A DNA stretch of 5,225 nt from Gammaproteobacteria bacterium (GTDB lineage: Bacteria > Pseudomonadota > Gammaproteobacteria > Enterobacterales > Kangiellaceae), in NCBI GenBank assembly GCA_013372875.1, contig JABXIW010000151.1:1-5225 (forward strand). The letters run 5' to 3'. Shown here in pieces: positions 1 through 5,195 of the stretch. A model generated the notes under the pieces. That model had not been told where the DNA came from and ran no database searches. It saw nothing but the letters and a program-made list of their open reading frames with translations. A program made the translations under genes and the position numbers. Numbering within the stretch: position 1 is the first letter of the stretch; each line of letters starts with the position of its first letter.

Positions 1-438
1 GCCGTTCATGGCTGGTACGCCAAATATCGTGAAGATTTGCTCGAATCCGGCATCAAACTTTGGGAAGTGAAATCCAGCGCAAAGCTCAAGAGTAAATGGA
101 GCTTAACGGGCAGTAGCCGCGCGAGCTTGCACGCAAAGGCAATGACGATTGATGACAAAACACTGTTCGTCGGCTCTATGAACTGGGATCCTCGATCTGC
201 GGCTTTGAATACCGAAATGGCCGTTGTGATTGAACAACCGGAATACGTGCAAACGTTTTTGGCAAAATTACCCAGCCAACTGAAAGACAACGCTTATCGA
301 CTCACTCTACGTGACGGAGACATTGTTTGGACAAACACCAAAACTGGTGAGGAATATGATTCGGAACCCGAAGCGGGCGTTTTTCGCCGATTAGGCGCTT
401 GGTTCTCCGGCATTTTGCCAATAGAAGATCAACTTTAA
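1..438 (+). CDS. Phospholipase D-superfamily protein, ClsC/YmdC-like (3' part, 5' end outside window)
   Basis: The reading frame is open from the first base, so the gene starts upstream and only the last 145 residues are visible. They contain one complete HKD catalytic motif: H44, K46 and D51 of the visible part (nt 130-153), followed at the family spacing by GSMN (residues 58-61). The next segment, DPRSAALNTEM, is typical of the cardiolipin synthase C (ClsC/YmdC) branch, and the C-terminus LPIEDQL also fits that branch. In such enzymes two HKD motifs form one active site, so the first HKD should lie upstream. The family performs phosphatidyl transfer or phosphodiester hydrolysis at the membrane. 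E. coli ClsC makes cardiolipin from phosphatidylglycerol and phosphatidylethanolamine. I infer a similar phospholipid role, but other PLD activities remain possible. The gene ends with TAA and is followed by an intrinsic terminator about 70 nt downstream. An internal TTG at 37 is not a real start because homology continues upstream of it. Confidence 0.88.
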   Translation, partial: AVHGWYAKYREDLLESGIKLWEVKSSAKLKSKWSLTGSSRASLHAKAMTIDDKTLFVGSMNWDPRSAALNTEMAVVIEQPEYVQTFLAKLPSQLKDNAYRLTLRDGDIVWTNTKTGEEYDSEPEAGVFRRLGAWFSGILPIEDQL

Positions 439-509
439 CTCGGTCACATTCTCTACATTCCGTTAGCGCCGCAAAAAATAGAGTTGTGTAGGCTAGCTTC
501 AAAGACAGC

Positions 510-542
510 AAAAACGCTATTCAGATTTGAATGGCGTTTTTT
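510..542 (+). terminator. Intrinsic terminator after the PLD-family gene
   Basis: A 13-14 bp stem (510-523 pairing with 528-541) has a 4-nt GATT loop and a single T-G wobble, and a run of six T begins in the 3' arm (537-542). It lies about 70 nt after the PLD-family stop codon and ends about 9 nt before the Shine-Dalgarno sequence of the methyltransferase gene. The A-rich 5' arm (510-514) could give some termination in the opposite direction, but no - strand gene ends here. It may act as a simple terminator or as a leader attenuator for the downstream gene. Confidence 0.85.
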
Positions 543-561
543 ATAACGAAAAGGAAATTCA

Positions 562-1149
562 ATGTCAGTTTCATGGGATCCGTACTATCAAAAAGTCGCT
601 CAACAACCACACAGGGTCAATGTAGAGAAAGCCCTACAATTTCACACATTAGCAAAGAAAATTGCCGTTGACGCTGGCTGCGGTACAGGGAGAGACTCCA
701 ATTTTCTTCTCGCACAAGGCTTTCGTGTTCACGCATTCGACAACAACTCAGATGCAATAAAAACCTGTGAGACGCGTTTTTCTGAACAGTCGAACTTCTC
801 CATCTCGCAAGCGTGTTTCAGCGATTTTGATTACCCTAAGTGCACCCTATTTATTGCTAGCGCCAGCCTGTTCTTTTGCCCAAAAGCGCACTTTGAAAAC
901 GTGTGGAATCAAATCGATTCTTCTTTGCCATCAGGTGGTGTTTTCTGCGGGGACTTTTTAGGCGTGAACGATTCTTGGGTTGATTCAAACTCGCATGCTC
1001 ATCTAACCTCACTCACTCGCCAGCAAGTCGAGCAATGTTTTGAAGGCTATGACATCGTCTCCATGCATGAAAGAGATGAAGATGGCACCACCATAGTCGG
1101 GACGCCTAAACATTGGCATGTATTCAGCGTCACGGCAGTGAAACGCTAA
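562..1149 (+). CDS. Class I SAM-dependent methyltransferase, substrate unknown
   Basis: This 195-residue protein is the usual size for a single-domain class I methyltransferase. Motif I, the SAM-binding glycine loop, is VDAGCGTGRD at residues 36-45. It is followed by the second strand ending in the acidic residue D60 (HAFDNN), which in this fold binds the ribose hydroxyls of SAM. The segment around residues 90-105 (LFIASASLFFCP) corresponds to the fourth strand and motif IV region. There is no signal peptide or membrane segment, so the protein should be cytoplasmic. The ATG has a good Shine-Dalgarno sequence, AAGGA at 551-555, with a 6-nt spacer. The fold is clear but the methyl acceptor is not. 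TehB-like and small-molecule methyltransferases of this size share the same motifs. The gene stands alone on its strand between two terminators, and the first ends only about 9 nt before its ribosome binding site, so its promoter is not obvious. Confidence 0.92.
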   Translation: MSVSWDPYYQKVAQQPHRVNVEKALQFHTLAKKIAVDAGCGTGRDSNFLLAQGFRVHAFDNNSDAIKTCETRFSEQSNFSISQACFSDFDYPKCTLFIASASLFFCPKAHFENVWNQIDSSLPSGGVFCGDFLGVNDSWVDSNSHAHLTSLTRQQVEQCFEGYDIVSMHERDEDGTTIVGTPKHWHVFSVTAVKR

Positions 1150-1170
1150 TCTGAACGCAGGAATAAAAAC

Positions 1171-1202
1171 AAAAAACAGCACCAAACTCGGTGCTGTTTT
1201 TT
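1171..1202. terminator. Bidirectional intrinsic terminator shared by convergent genes
   Basis: A perfect 13-bp inverted repeat (1171-1183 and 1190-1202) encloses a 6-nt loop. The arms begin with six A and end with six T, so either strand gives a GC-containing hairpin followed by a U-run. It sits 21 nt after the methyltransferase stop and 16 nt beyond the stop of the oppositely oriented ASCH gene, and so can end both transcripts. Confidence 0.93.
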
Positions 1203-1218
1203 AGTCACTCAACGCTGA

Positions 1219-1689
1219 TTATTCAGATGGATACACCACTTTAAAGCGTTCTAGAACCAGCAAACGTTGCTCATGCCAATCGACGTTCAACTCATCGCAC
1301 TCGGCTTTAAAAAATGCAGCATGCGCGTCACGCCACCAGTTCAACGTTCTATCACCTTCGCCTTCTGCATAGGCGAACTCTGCGGTGACGTCATCATATC
1401 GACAGGTGCTCACGTCCGTCATTTGAATTACACAAACAGGCTCACCGTCCCAATTGGTGACAACTTGCAAATGCCCGACCTCTGGCATCGGCTCCCCGTG
1501 CTCGCTGTACCACAACTCCATACTGCACGATGCCGTTTTCTGCCCAATACGAACGAGTTCGGCGCACACATTCGCGTTGTATTCATCGGCACAATAGTAG
1601 TCAGCACTGACTGATGGAATAGCACTTTTCTGCTCTGGGGAGAGCGCATCAAGATACCGATTTAAGTAGTTTTTTGCTTTTGCGTCCAT
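1219..1689 (-). CDS. ASCH-domain protein (PUA-like fold, YhfF-like)
   Basis: This 156-residue soluble protein resembles the ASCH family, a compact beta-barrel related to PUA RNA-binding domains. Visible hallmarks are the GQKTASCS segment (residues 49-56), which matches the G-x-K-T-A-T/S turn of the family, and the core strand EPVCVIQMTDV (83-93). The C-terminal block EGDRTLNWWRDAHAAFF (111-127) is the pattern typical of YhfF-like members. ASCH proteins are predicted to bind RNA, and some members have been reported to have nuclease or amidohydrolase activity. I cannot assign one here. The protein has no signal peptide or membrane segment. The ATG at 1687-1689 is the only early start, but its upstream sequence on this strand has no convincing Shine-Dalgarno sequence, so the exact start is less certain than the gene. 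It converges on the methyltransferase gene and shares its terminator. It appears monocistronic, with no partner gene that would suggest a toxin-antitoxin or modification role. Confidence 0.88.
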   Translation of the reverse strand: MDAKAKNYLNRYLDALSPEQKSAIPSVSADYYCADEYNANVCAELVRIGQKTASCSMELWYSEHGEPMPEVGHLQVVTNWDGEPVCVIQMTDVSTCRYDDVTAEFAYAEGEGDRTLNWWRDAHAAFFKAECDELNVDWHEQRLLVLERFKVVYPSE

Positions 1690-1732
1690 GCACTTATCAC
1701 ACTTGAGAAAGAATTAAGGACGAGCATAACCA

Positions 1733-1761
1733 GTTGTAAAACAAAGAACAACTGACCAAAG
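1733..1761 (-). promoter_or_regulatory. Candidate sigma70 promoter for the ASCH gene (weak)
   Basis: Read on the - strand, a TTGTTC hexamer is followed after 17 nt by TATGCT, about 40 nt upstream of the ASCH start codon. The -35 matches the consensus at only three positions and the -10 at four, so this is a guess based on spacing and location. The rest of 1690-1882 holds no gene that I can support. Confidence 0.2.
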
Positions 1762-1857
1762 AGTTTACCGCTCACAAACCCGTCTTTCTGCTTCCACTTT
1801 TGTCTTGAGCCATAAAAGTTGCGCAAAAGCGTGACAAGCATTTCTTTTGTAATAACT

Positions 1858-1887
1858 TTGCTAAACGTTTGTTCGATTTGCTATGGT
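1858..1887 (+). promoter_or_regulatory. Candidate promoter of the TPR/DUF2391 unit (weak)
   Basis: TTGCTA (1858-1863) and TATGGT (1882-1887) are separated by 18 nt, and each matches the sigma70 hexamers at four of six positions. Transcription would start near 1894, giving a leader of roughly 35 nt that contains the AAAGGA ribosome binding site. If real, it would exclude the upstream in-frame ATG at 1883. A GTGACA hexamer at 1831-1836 is a better -35 but has no good -10 at the right distance. Confidence 0.22.
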
Positions 1888-1915
1888 TGCAGGGTCTATC
1901 TGTACTCTTCACGCA

Positions 1916-1921
1916 AAAGGA
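1916..1921 (+). promoter_or_regulatory. Ribosome binding site that sets the TPR gene start at 1928
   Basis: AAAGGA is followed by a 6-nt spacer (CGTTTT) and the ATG at 1928. The longer in-frame ATG at 1883 has no purine-rich sequence before it and would place 15 extra residues in front of a clean signal peptide. The start at 1928 is therefore preferred. Confidence 0.85.
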
Positions 1922-1927
1922 CGTTTT

Positions 1928-2779
1928 ATGCGCTTATTTATTGCCCTCTTCTTCTCCCTGATTCTCTCTCTCCCGACTCTGGCATCCGAAGAAAAATATT
2001 CTGAATCAGATCTATTAGATAGACCGTTAATGGAACGCTATATTTTAGATGAACTTAAATCCTTACGTCAGGATTACCAAAGCCTTGAAAAACGAATGAT
2101 CACCGAGATCACCGATCGTGAATTAACGGTGGCGGATAAATCGCTGAACTACGCAAATGTGACGGTAACGTACTTCTTCTACATCATCGCGGGCGTGGCA
2201 TCATTGATCGCCTTTGTAGGTTGGCAGTCGCTGCGCGAGTTTAAGCACAACACAAAAGAAATGGCGGACAAGCGATTGGAAAAAATCGCTCAAGAATATG
2301 AAAAGAAATTTGTTGCGCTGGAGCGAGATTTAAAACGCAAAACTCGCATCATCAGTGAAAACAACAAAGAGATTGAAAAGATCAACGAAATCCACAACTT
2401 GTGGTTACGTGCTCAAAGTTCGCAAACGCCGGAACAACGTATTGAGATTTATGACGAAATCTTGGTAATTCGACCTGGTGACCTTGAAGCATTGACTTAC
2501 AAAGCCGATGCGGCCATGGAAATAAACGAATACCATTGGGCGCTAAGCATATGTAACCGAGTGCTTGAGGTTGATTACACCAATGGCCCTGCGCTTTACC
2601 AACGCGCTTGTGCGTACTCTCGATTAGGGATTGAGGAACAAGCGATTGAAGATCTGGAACGCGCCATTGATTACAGCCCTTCAATTCGCGATTTGTTGGC
2701 AGAAGAACGCGATCTTGAATTGCTGCACGGTAACGAGCGATTCGAGAAGCTGTTGCAGCTGAGCAATAACAACGAATAA
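1928..2779 (+). CDS. Membrane-anchored coiled-coil/tetratricopeptide-repeat protein
   Basis: This 283-residue protein has an N-terminal hydrophobic segment (residues 2-18, with a plausible signal peptidase site after TLA at 17-19). A hydrophilic, mostly helical stretch (21-77) comes next. A second membrane helix spans about 80-98. A long charged helix likely to form a coiled coil covers about 104-155, and TPR-type helical repeats fill about 168-250. The clearest TPR is GPALYQRACAYSRLGIEEQA and onward (220-251). The tail, DLELLHGNERFEKLL (262-276), is the capping motif often seen after TPRs. Basic residues just after the second helix (R103, K106, K110, K115, R116) favour a cytoplasmic C-terminal half, leaving residues 21-77 in the periplasm. 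TPR domains usually bind partner proteins, so a scaffold or assembly role in the inner membrane is likely, but no specific function can be named. Only 13 nt separate its stop from the DUF2391 gene, indicating co-transcription. Confidence 0.85.
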   Translation: MRLFIALFFSLILSLPTLASEEKYSESDLLDRPLMERYILDELKSLRQDYQSLEKRMITEITDRELTVADKSLNYANVTVTYFFYIIAGVASLIAFVGWQSLREFKHNTKEMADKRLEKIAQEYEKKFVALERDLKRKTRIISENNKEIEKINEIHNLWLRAQSSQTPEQRIEIYDEILVIRPGDLEALTYKADAAMEINEYHWALSICNRVLEVDYTNGPALYQRACAYSRLGIEEQAIEDLERAIDYSPSIRDLLAEERDLELLHGNERFEKLLQLSNNNE

Positions 2780-2792
2780 CGGAACTTACAAC

Positions 2793-3188
2793 ATGAGCAG
2801 CCACTTTAATCTTGAAGATGCCAGCCAAGTATTAGTGGGCGCTTTTGCCCTTGCTGTGCCTATCTCTTTTTCGGAAGAAGCATGGCGATTGGGTGAAAGC
2901 TTACCTATGATAAACCTGCTCATGTTGTTAAGCCTTTCTGTGATTTTTCTCAGCTTTTTCGCTTATCAAAGCGTATTTCAAAGCCACATTAGAAAGCGCA
3001 TTCCCATCTTTGTATTTCGCGTTGTGATCGCCTATTCCATCGCCGCTATCGTGGTAGCTTTGGTGCTATTTTGTCTCGACAAGTTGCCGCTCTTTACTGA
3101 CCCGATCGTTGCGATAAAACGCGTTATCGTCATCACAATGCCAGCGTCGATGGGCGCGATTGTGGTGGACAGTTTCGACAAAGAATAA
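2793..3188 (+). CDS. Small four-helix integral membrane protein, DUF2391-like
   Basis: This 131-residue, very hydrophobic protein has four predicted membrane helices at about 12-27, 38-57, 71-95 and 105-125. The first helix carries the ALAVPISFSEEAW pattern, with acidic residues near its end. The last carries P117, A118 and G121 (MPASMGAIVVDSF). Together these resemble the uncharacterised DUF2391 membrane protein family, an assignment from memory of the family pattern. No catalytic or transport motif is visible. The ATG at 2793 is preceded by CGGAA (2780-2784) at 8 nt, a modest ribosome binding site. Its position 13 nt after the TPR gene suggests translation from the same mRNA. The gene ends only 3 nt before the stop codon of the oppositely oriented soxR, and no terminator fits in between. 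Confidence 0.82.
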   Translation: MSSHFNLEDASQVLVGAFALAVPISFSEEAWRLGESLPMINLLMLLSLSVIFLSFFAYQSVFQSHIRKRIPIFVFRVVIAYSIAAIVVALVLFCLDKLPLFTDPIVAIKRVIVITMPASMGAIVVDSFDKE

Positions 3189-3191
3189 CGC

Positions 3192-3629
3192 TTACGCCTC
3201 TTCTTCTAAGGTCAAGTTCGAACCTGAGTGATCTTTGCCTAACACATCTTCTGGGTTTCGCAGTGCGCAGATTTCTAACGACAAACATCCGCAGCCAATG
3301 CATCCACCCAAATCGTTTTGCAAGGCTTTGAGTTTTTGAATCTTTTGTTCTAACTGTTCATGCCAATGGCTCGCCATGACTTCCCATTGATCTTTGTTCG
3401 GAGCTTGATGTTTCGGCAACTCATCTAGCGCATGTTTGATTTCTTCTAACGATAACCCAACTTGCTGAGCCGCTTTAATCACCGCGACACGGCGCAAAAC
3501 GCTGCGGTGGTAGCGGCGCTGATTGCCTTGATTTCTCCAACTCGAAATCAGTCCTTTTTGTTCATAAAAATGCAGGGCAGAGACTTTCACTCCAGAACGT
3601 TTTGCCACTTCTCCTACGCTGATTTCCAT
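3192..3629 (-). CDS. soxR: SoxR, redox-sensing [2Fe-2S] MerR-family transcriptional activator
   Basis: The 145-residue protein has a MerR-type winged helix-turn-helix at the N-terminus (residues 4-40: VGEVAKRSGVKVSALHFYEQKGLI and onward). A long dimerisation helix (about 80-108) follows. The SoxR iron-sulfur motif C-x2-C-x-C-x5-C is complete at C110, C113, C115 and C121, and is followed by the LRNPEDVLG segment characteristic of SoxR. In known SoxR proteins, oxidation of the cluster by redox-cycling compounds or superoxide twists the bound promoter DNA and switches on the target. It is about nine residues shorter at the N-terminus than E. coli SoxR, and all functional positions are present. 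The ATG at 3627-3629 is preceded on its strand by GGGAA at a 7-nt spacing. The gene is divergent from an MFS transporter, with the SoxR operator between them, so SoxR probably controls that gene and may also regulate itself. Confidence 0.97.
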   Translation of the reverse strand: MEISVGEVAKRSGVKVSALHFYEQKGLISSWRNQGNQRRYHRSVLRRVAVIKAAQQVGLSLEEIKHALDELPKHQAPNKDQWEVMASHWHEQLEQKIQKLKALQNDLGGCIGCGCLSLEICALRNPEDVLGKDHSGSNLTLEEEA

Positions 3630-3666
3630 CCTTGACTTCCCGTGTTTCTATTTTGTTAAAAAAAGC

Positions 3667-3697
3667 TTTACCTCAAGTTTACTTGAGGTTCTAAAGT
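3667..3697 (+). promoter_or_regulatory. SoxR-dependent promoter with 19-bp spacer driving the MFS gene
   Basis: The hexamers TTTACC (-35, 3667-3672) and TAAAGT (-10, 3692-3697) are separated by 19 nt instead of the usual 17. Overlong spacers are the hallmark of MerR/SoxR-activated promoters. The SoxR palindrome fills the spacer. The arrangement is the same as I recall for E. coli soxS, including the TTTACC hexamer running into the operator. Orientation favours the + strand, because the reverse orientation gives poorer hexamers (AGAACC and TAAAGC). Transcription should begin near 3704. Confidence 0.88.
3671..3688. promoter_or_regulatory. SoxR operator (soxbox)
   Basis: CCTCAAGTTTACTTGAGG is an 18-bp inverted repeat with perfect 8-bp arms around a TT centre. 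It is nearly identical to the SoxR consensus box. It lies 41 nt upstream of the soxR start codon on one side and about 140 nt upstream of the MFS start codon on the other. Confidence 0.95.
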
Positions 3698-3741
3698 TAC
3701 ACCATCTTAAATAACGCTAAACCCAGACGGTCTCGAAATAT

Positions 3742-3756
3742 TGCGTTCAGAACGCA
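3742..3756. repeat. Perfect 15-bp inverted repeat in the MFS leader
   Basis: TGCGTTC and GAACGCA flank a single A, giving 7-bp perfect arms. It lies about 40 nt downstream of the predicted SoxR-dependent transcription start and about 75 nt before the MFS start codon. As RNA it could form only a 5-bp stem with a 5-nt loop and has no U-run, so it is not a terminator. As DNA it has the form of an operator for a dimeric regulator. I do not recognise the regulator. Confidence 0.5.
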
Positions 3757-3817
3757 TAACTTGGTTGACAAACACAGCACCGCTAGAAGCCAACGTTTTG
3801 AAATCCATTGGGAATTT

Positions 3818-3821
3818 GAGG
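3818..3821 (+). promoter_or_regulatory. Ribosome binding site that sets the MFS start at 3830
   Basis: GAGG is placed 8 nt before the ATG at 3830. The alternative in-frame TTG at 3761 has no Shine-Dalgarno sequence and would add 23 polar residues ahead of the first membrane helix, which MFS proteins of this type do not need. The 3830 start gives the usual length of about 400 residues. Confidence 0.8.
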
Positions 3822-3829
3822 CAAACATA

Positions 3830-5038
3830 ATGAAAAATAAAACTCAGCCGTACTTAGCAGGCCGCTTCTTCGACAGTATATCCTCTGGCTTGTTCATGAT
3901 GGCACTGCCATGGGTCATGCTTTCCGAGCCCAAAATGGGCACATTCGTCGCTTTAGTTTCTCTGAGCTGCACCGCGATTTCTTTTCTGGCAACGCCTTTC
4001 TTTTCCACTTTAGTGGACCGACACTCACGAAAAGCACTCCTCGTGCTCAATCAATGGGTTCAATCGGGCATGGCTTTGGTGGTGTTCATTGCTTATTGGT
4101 TAGGGTTTGAACCCCACTGGCTGCTGGCTTTTGCGCAATTGGTGTATTGGGTTTCGAGTAACTTTGCATGGACGACCAACAACGCATTTACCCAAGAAAA
4201 TTATCAGCATCACGAATACGCAAAAATTTCGGGTCAGCAAGAAATTGTAATGCAATCCACGACCCTCGGCGCTGGAGCGTTGGGTATTGTTTTGCTTGAA
4301 ATGTGGGGCATGAAAGAGTTTGCTTTGTTTGCGGCCAGCGCATCCGCTTTAGCGGCGATGTTCTATATTCTGACGCCGTACACCCAACAATTGAGGGGAT
4401 CAAAGTCCGTTGCTTTCATCGCACAACTCAAAGAGAGCAAACAAATATTCCGTCTCGAACCCCGATTTTATGGCTTTATTCTGCTCTCTTGCCTCTCTTA
4501 TCCTGCATTGACGTATTTGAGCAAATTGGTGCCGATTTGGTTTTCTGAACAAGGCATCTCTGGCGATTGGTTTGCAGGGTTCAACATCAGTTTTGGTCTC
4601 GGCTCGTTACTAACAGGTTTCATTGTCACCAAAGTGCTAAGCCGTGCCTCCCATAGCCACATTATGTTTGCTTCGATGGTCATGGTATCTCTAGCGTTTA
4701 TCGGAATGAGTTTTGCGATAAGCCCGCTGACCATCTTATTATTTACGGCGCTGTTTGGTGTGTTTAACGCGCTAAATCGCATTGCGAGAGTCAACTGGAT
4801 GCATCACACCGTAGCGGTTCATCAACGAGGTCGCGTCGATGGCGGCATCAGCATGTTCGCCACCACCATTCAATCTGTCAGTTACGTCCTGATTGCAATG
4901 TTGAGTCATTACGAACTAACACAATACGGTTTTGCAATAGCAGCTGTTGTCATAGTGTTAGCAGTGGTTTTGATGGGATTACTCAGCCGAGACGTCGAGC
5001 CGTTTAACAACCTGCCCCTTCATGCAGCAGCAAAGTGA
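3830..5038 (+). CDS. Major facilitator superfamily transporter, probable SoxR-regulated efflux pump
   Basis: The 402-residue protein has twelve predicted membrane helices, at about 10-31, 39-58, 70-91, 96-114, 140-158, 164-182, 213-236, 247-266, 277-297, 300-315, 340-359 and 366-385. A longer cytoplasmic loop (183-212) lies between the two six-helix halves. The loop after helix 2 carries the MFS motif A core (D63, R64, R67, K68 in TLVDRHSRKALL). R333-V336 (RGRV) before helix 11 is also usual in the drug- and siderophore-exporter branch (MFS_3, EntS-like). It acts in the inner membrane, probably as a proton-driven exporter. The substrate cannot be read from sequence. The strong clue is context: its promoter contains the SoxR operator, so it is likely induced by redox-active compounds and may export them or related toxic molecules. 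The mRNA leader is long, about 125 nt. No convincing terminator follows the gene. Confidence 0.9.
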   Translation: MKNKTQPYLAGRFFDSISSGLFMMALPWVMLSEPKMGTFVALVSLSCTAISFLATPFFSTLVDRHSRKALLVLNQWVQSGMALVVFIAYWLGFEPHWLLAFAQLVYWVSSNFAWTTNNAFTQENYQHHEYAKISGQQEIVMQSTTLGAGALGIVLLEMWGMKEFALFAASASALAAMFYILTPYTQQLRGSKSVAFIAQLKESKQIFRLEPRFYGFILLSCLSYPALTYLSKLVPIWFSEQGISGDWFAGFNISFGLGSLLTGFIVTKVLSRASHSHIMFASMVMVSLAFIGMSFAISPLTILLFTALFGVFNALNRIARVNWMHHTVAVHQRGRVDGGISMFATTIQSVSYVLIAMLSHYELTQYGFAIAAVVIVLAVVLMGLLSRDVEPFNNLPLHAAAK

Positions 5039-5044
5039 AGCATA

Positions 5045-5068
5045 GAAATTGAGAAGTTGAGAAATTGA
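5045..5068 (+). repeat. Three tandem octamers (GAARTTGA)
   Basis: Three contiguous 8-nt units, GAAATTGA, GAAGTTGA and GAAATTGA, start 7 nt after the MFS stop codon. They differ at a single position and run into an A-rich stretch. The array is non-coding. It may be a replication-slippage product or part of the upstream region of the following LysR gene. The rest of the gap 5039-5171 shows no strong hairpin and no promoter that I would defend. Confidence 0.7.
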
Positions 5069-5171
5069 AAAAGCGAGATAAGAAGGCAACCAACATCGTC
5101 TTCCTATTTTTACGCCAGCACTTTTGCCTCTATCGCTCATCAGCAAGGTTGGGTATTCTGAGGTGACCAAC

Positions 5172-5195
5172 ATGAGCAGAGGGAAATCGCAGTGA
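5172..5195 (+). CDS. Possible 7-codon leader ORF upstream of the LysR gene
   Basis: ATG at 5172 opens a very short frame (MSRGKSQ, stop TGA 5193-5195). It is preceded by GAGGTGA (5160-5166), a strong match to the anti-Shine-Dalgarno sequence, at normal spacing. Its stop overlaps the GTG start of the LysR gene in a GTGA arrangement typical of translational coupling. It is too short to judge by coding statistics, and chance occurrence is possible. The frame stops at once, so it is not an N-terminal extension of the LysR protein. Confidence 0.35.
   Translation: MSRGKSQ
5179..5183 (+). promoter_or_regulatory. Ribosome binding site for the GTG-initiated LysR gene
   Basis: GAGGG lies 8 nt before GTG 5192. 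The LysR frame has a stop at 5159-5161 and no ATG between that stop and 5192, so the GTG is the only supported start. Confidence 0.75.

Noticed and set aside
1267..1614. 115-residue + strand open frame inside the ASCH gene
   Set aside because: It is antisense to the ASCH-domain gene, which has clear family motifs. The + frame has no recognisable features and no ribosome binding site.
1883..1927. Longer N-terminus of the TPR protein from the ATG at 1883
   Set aside because: There is no Shine-Dalgarno sequence before 1883. The added 15 residues would spoil a clean signal peptide, and the ATG at 1928 has AAAGGA at ideal spacing.
2382..2828. 148-residue open frame on the - strand across the TPR gene
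   Set aside because: It lies wholly antisense to well-supported coding sequence, has a biased composition and shows no recognisable domain.
3217..3240. AGGT ... ACCT dyad around TTCGAA as a terminator for the DUF2391 unit
   Set aside because: The arms are short and interrupted, no T-run follows, and it lies inside the soxR coding sequence.
3761..3829. Longer N-terminus of the MFS protein from TTG 3761
   Set aside because: It is a rare start codon without a ribosome binding site and adds a polar extension ahead of the first helix. ATG 3830 has GAGG at 8 nt.
5083..5110. Possible terminator after the MFS gene (GAAG ... CTTC before a T-rich run)
   Set aside because: The stem is only 4 bp with a 14-nt loop, too weak to call an intrinsic terminator.
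4979..5173. 64-residue - strand frame across the MFS end and the gap
   Set aside because: It overlaps the MFS 3' end, has no family resemblance, and its start overlaps the LysR leader region. It is most likely a chance frame.
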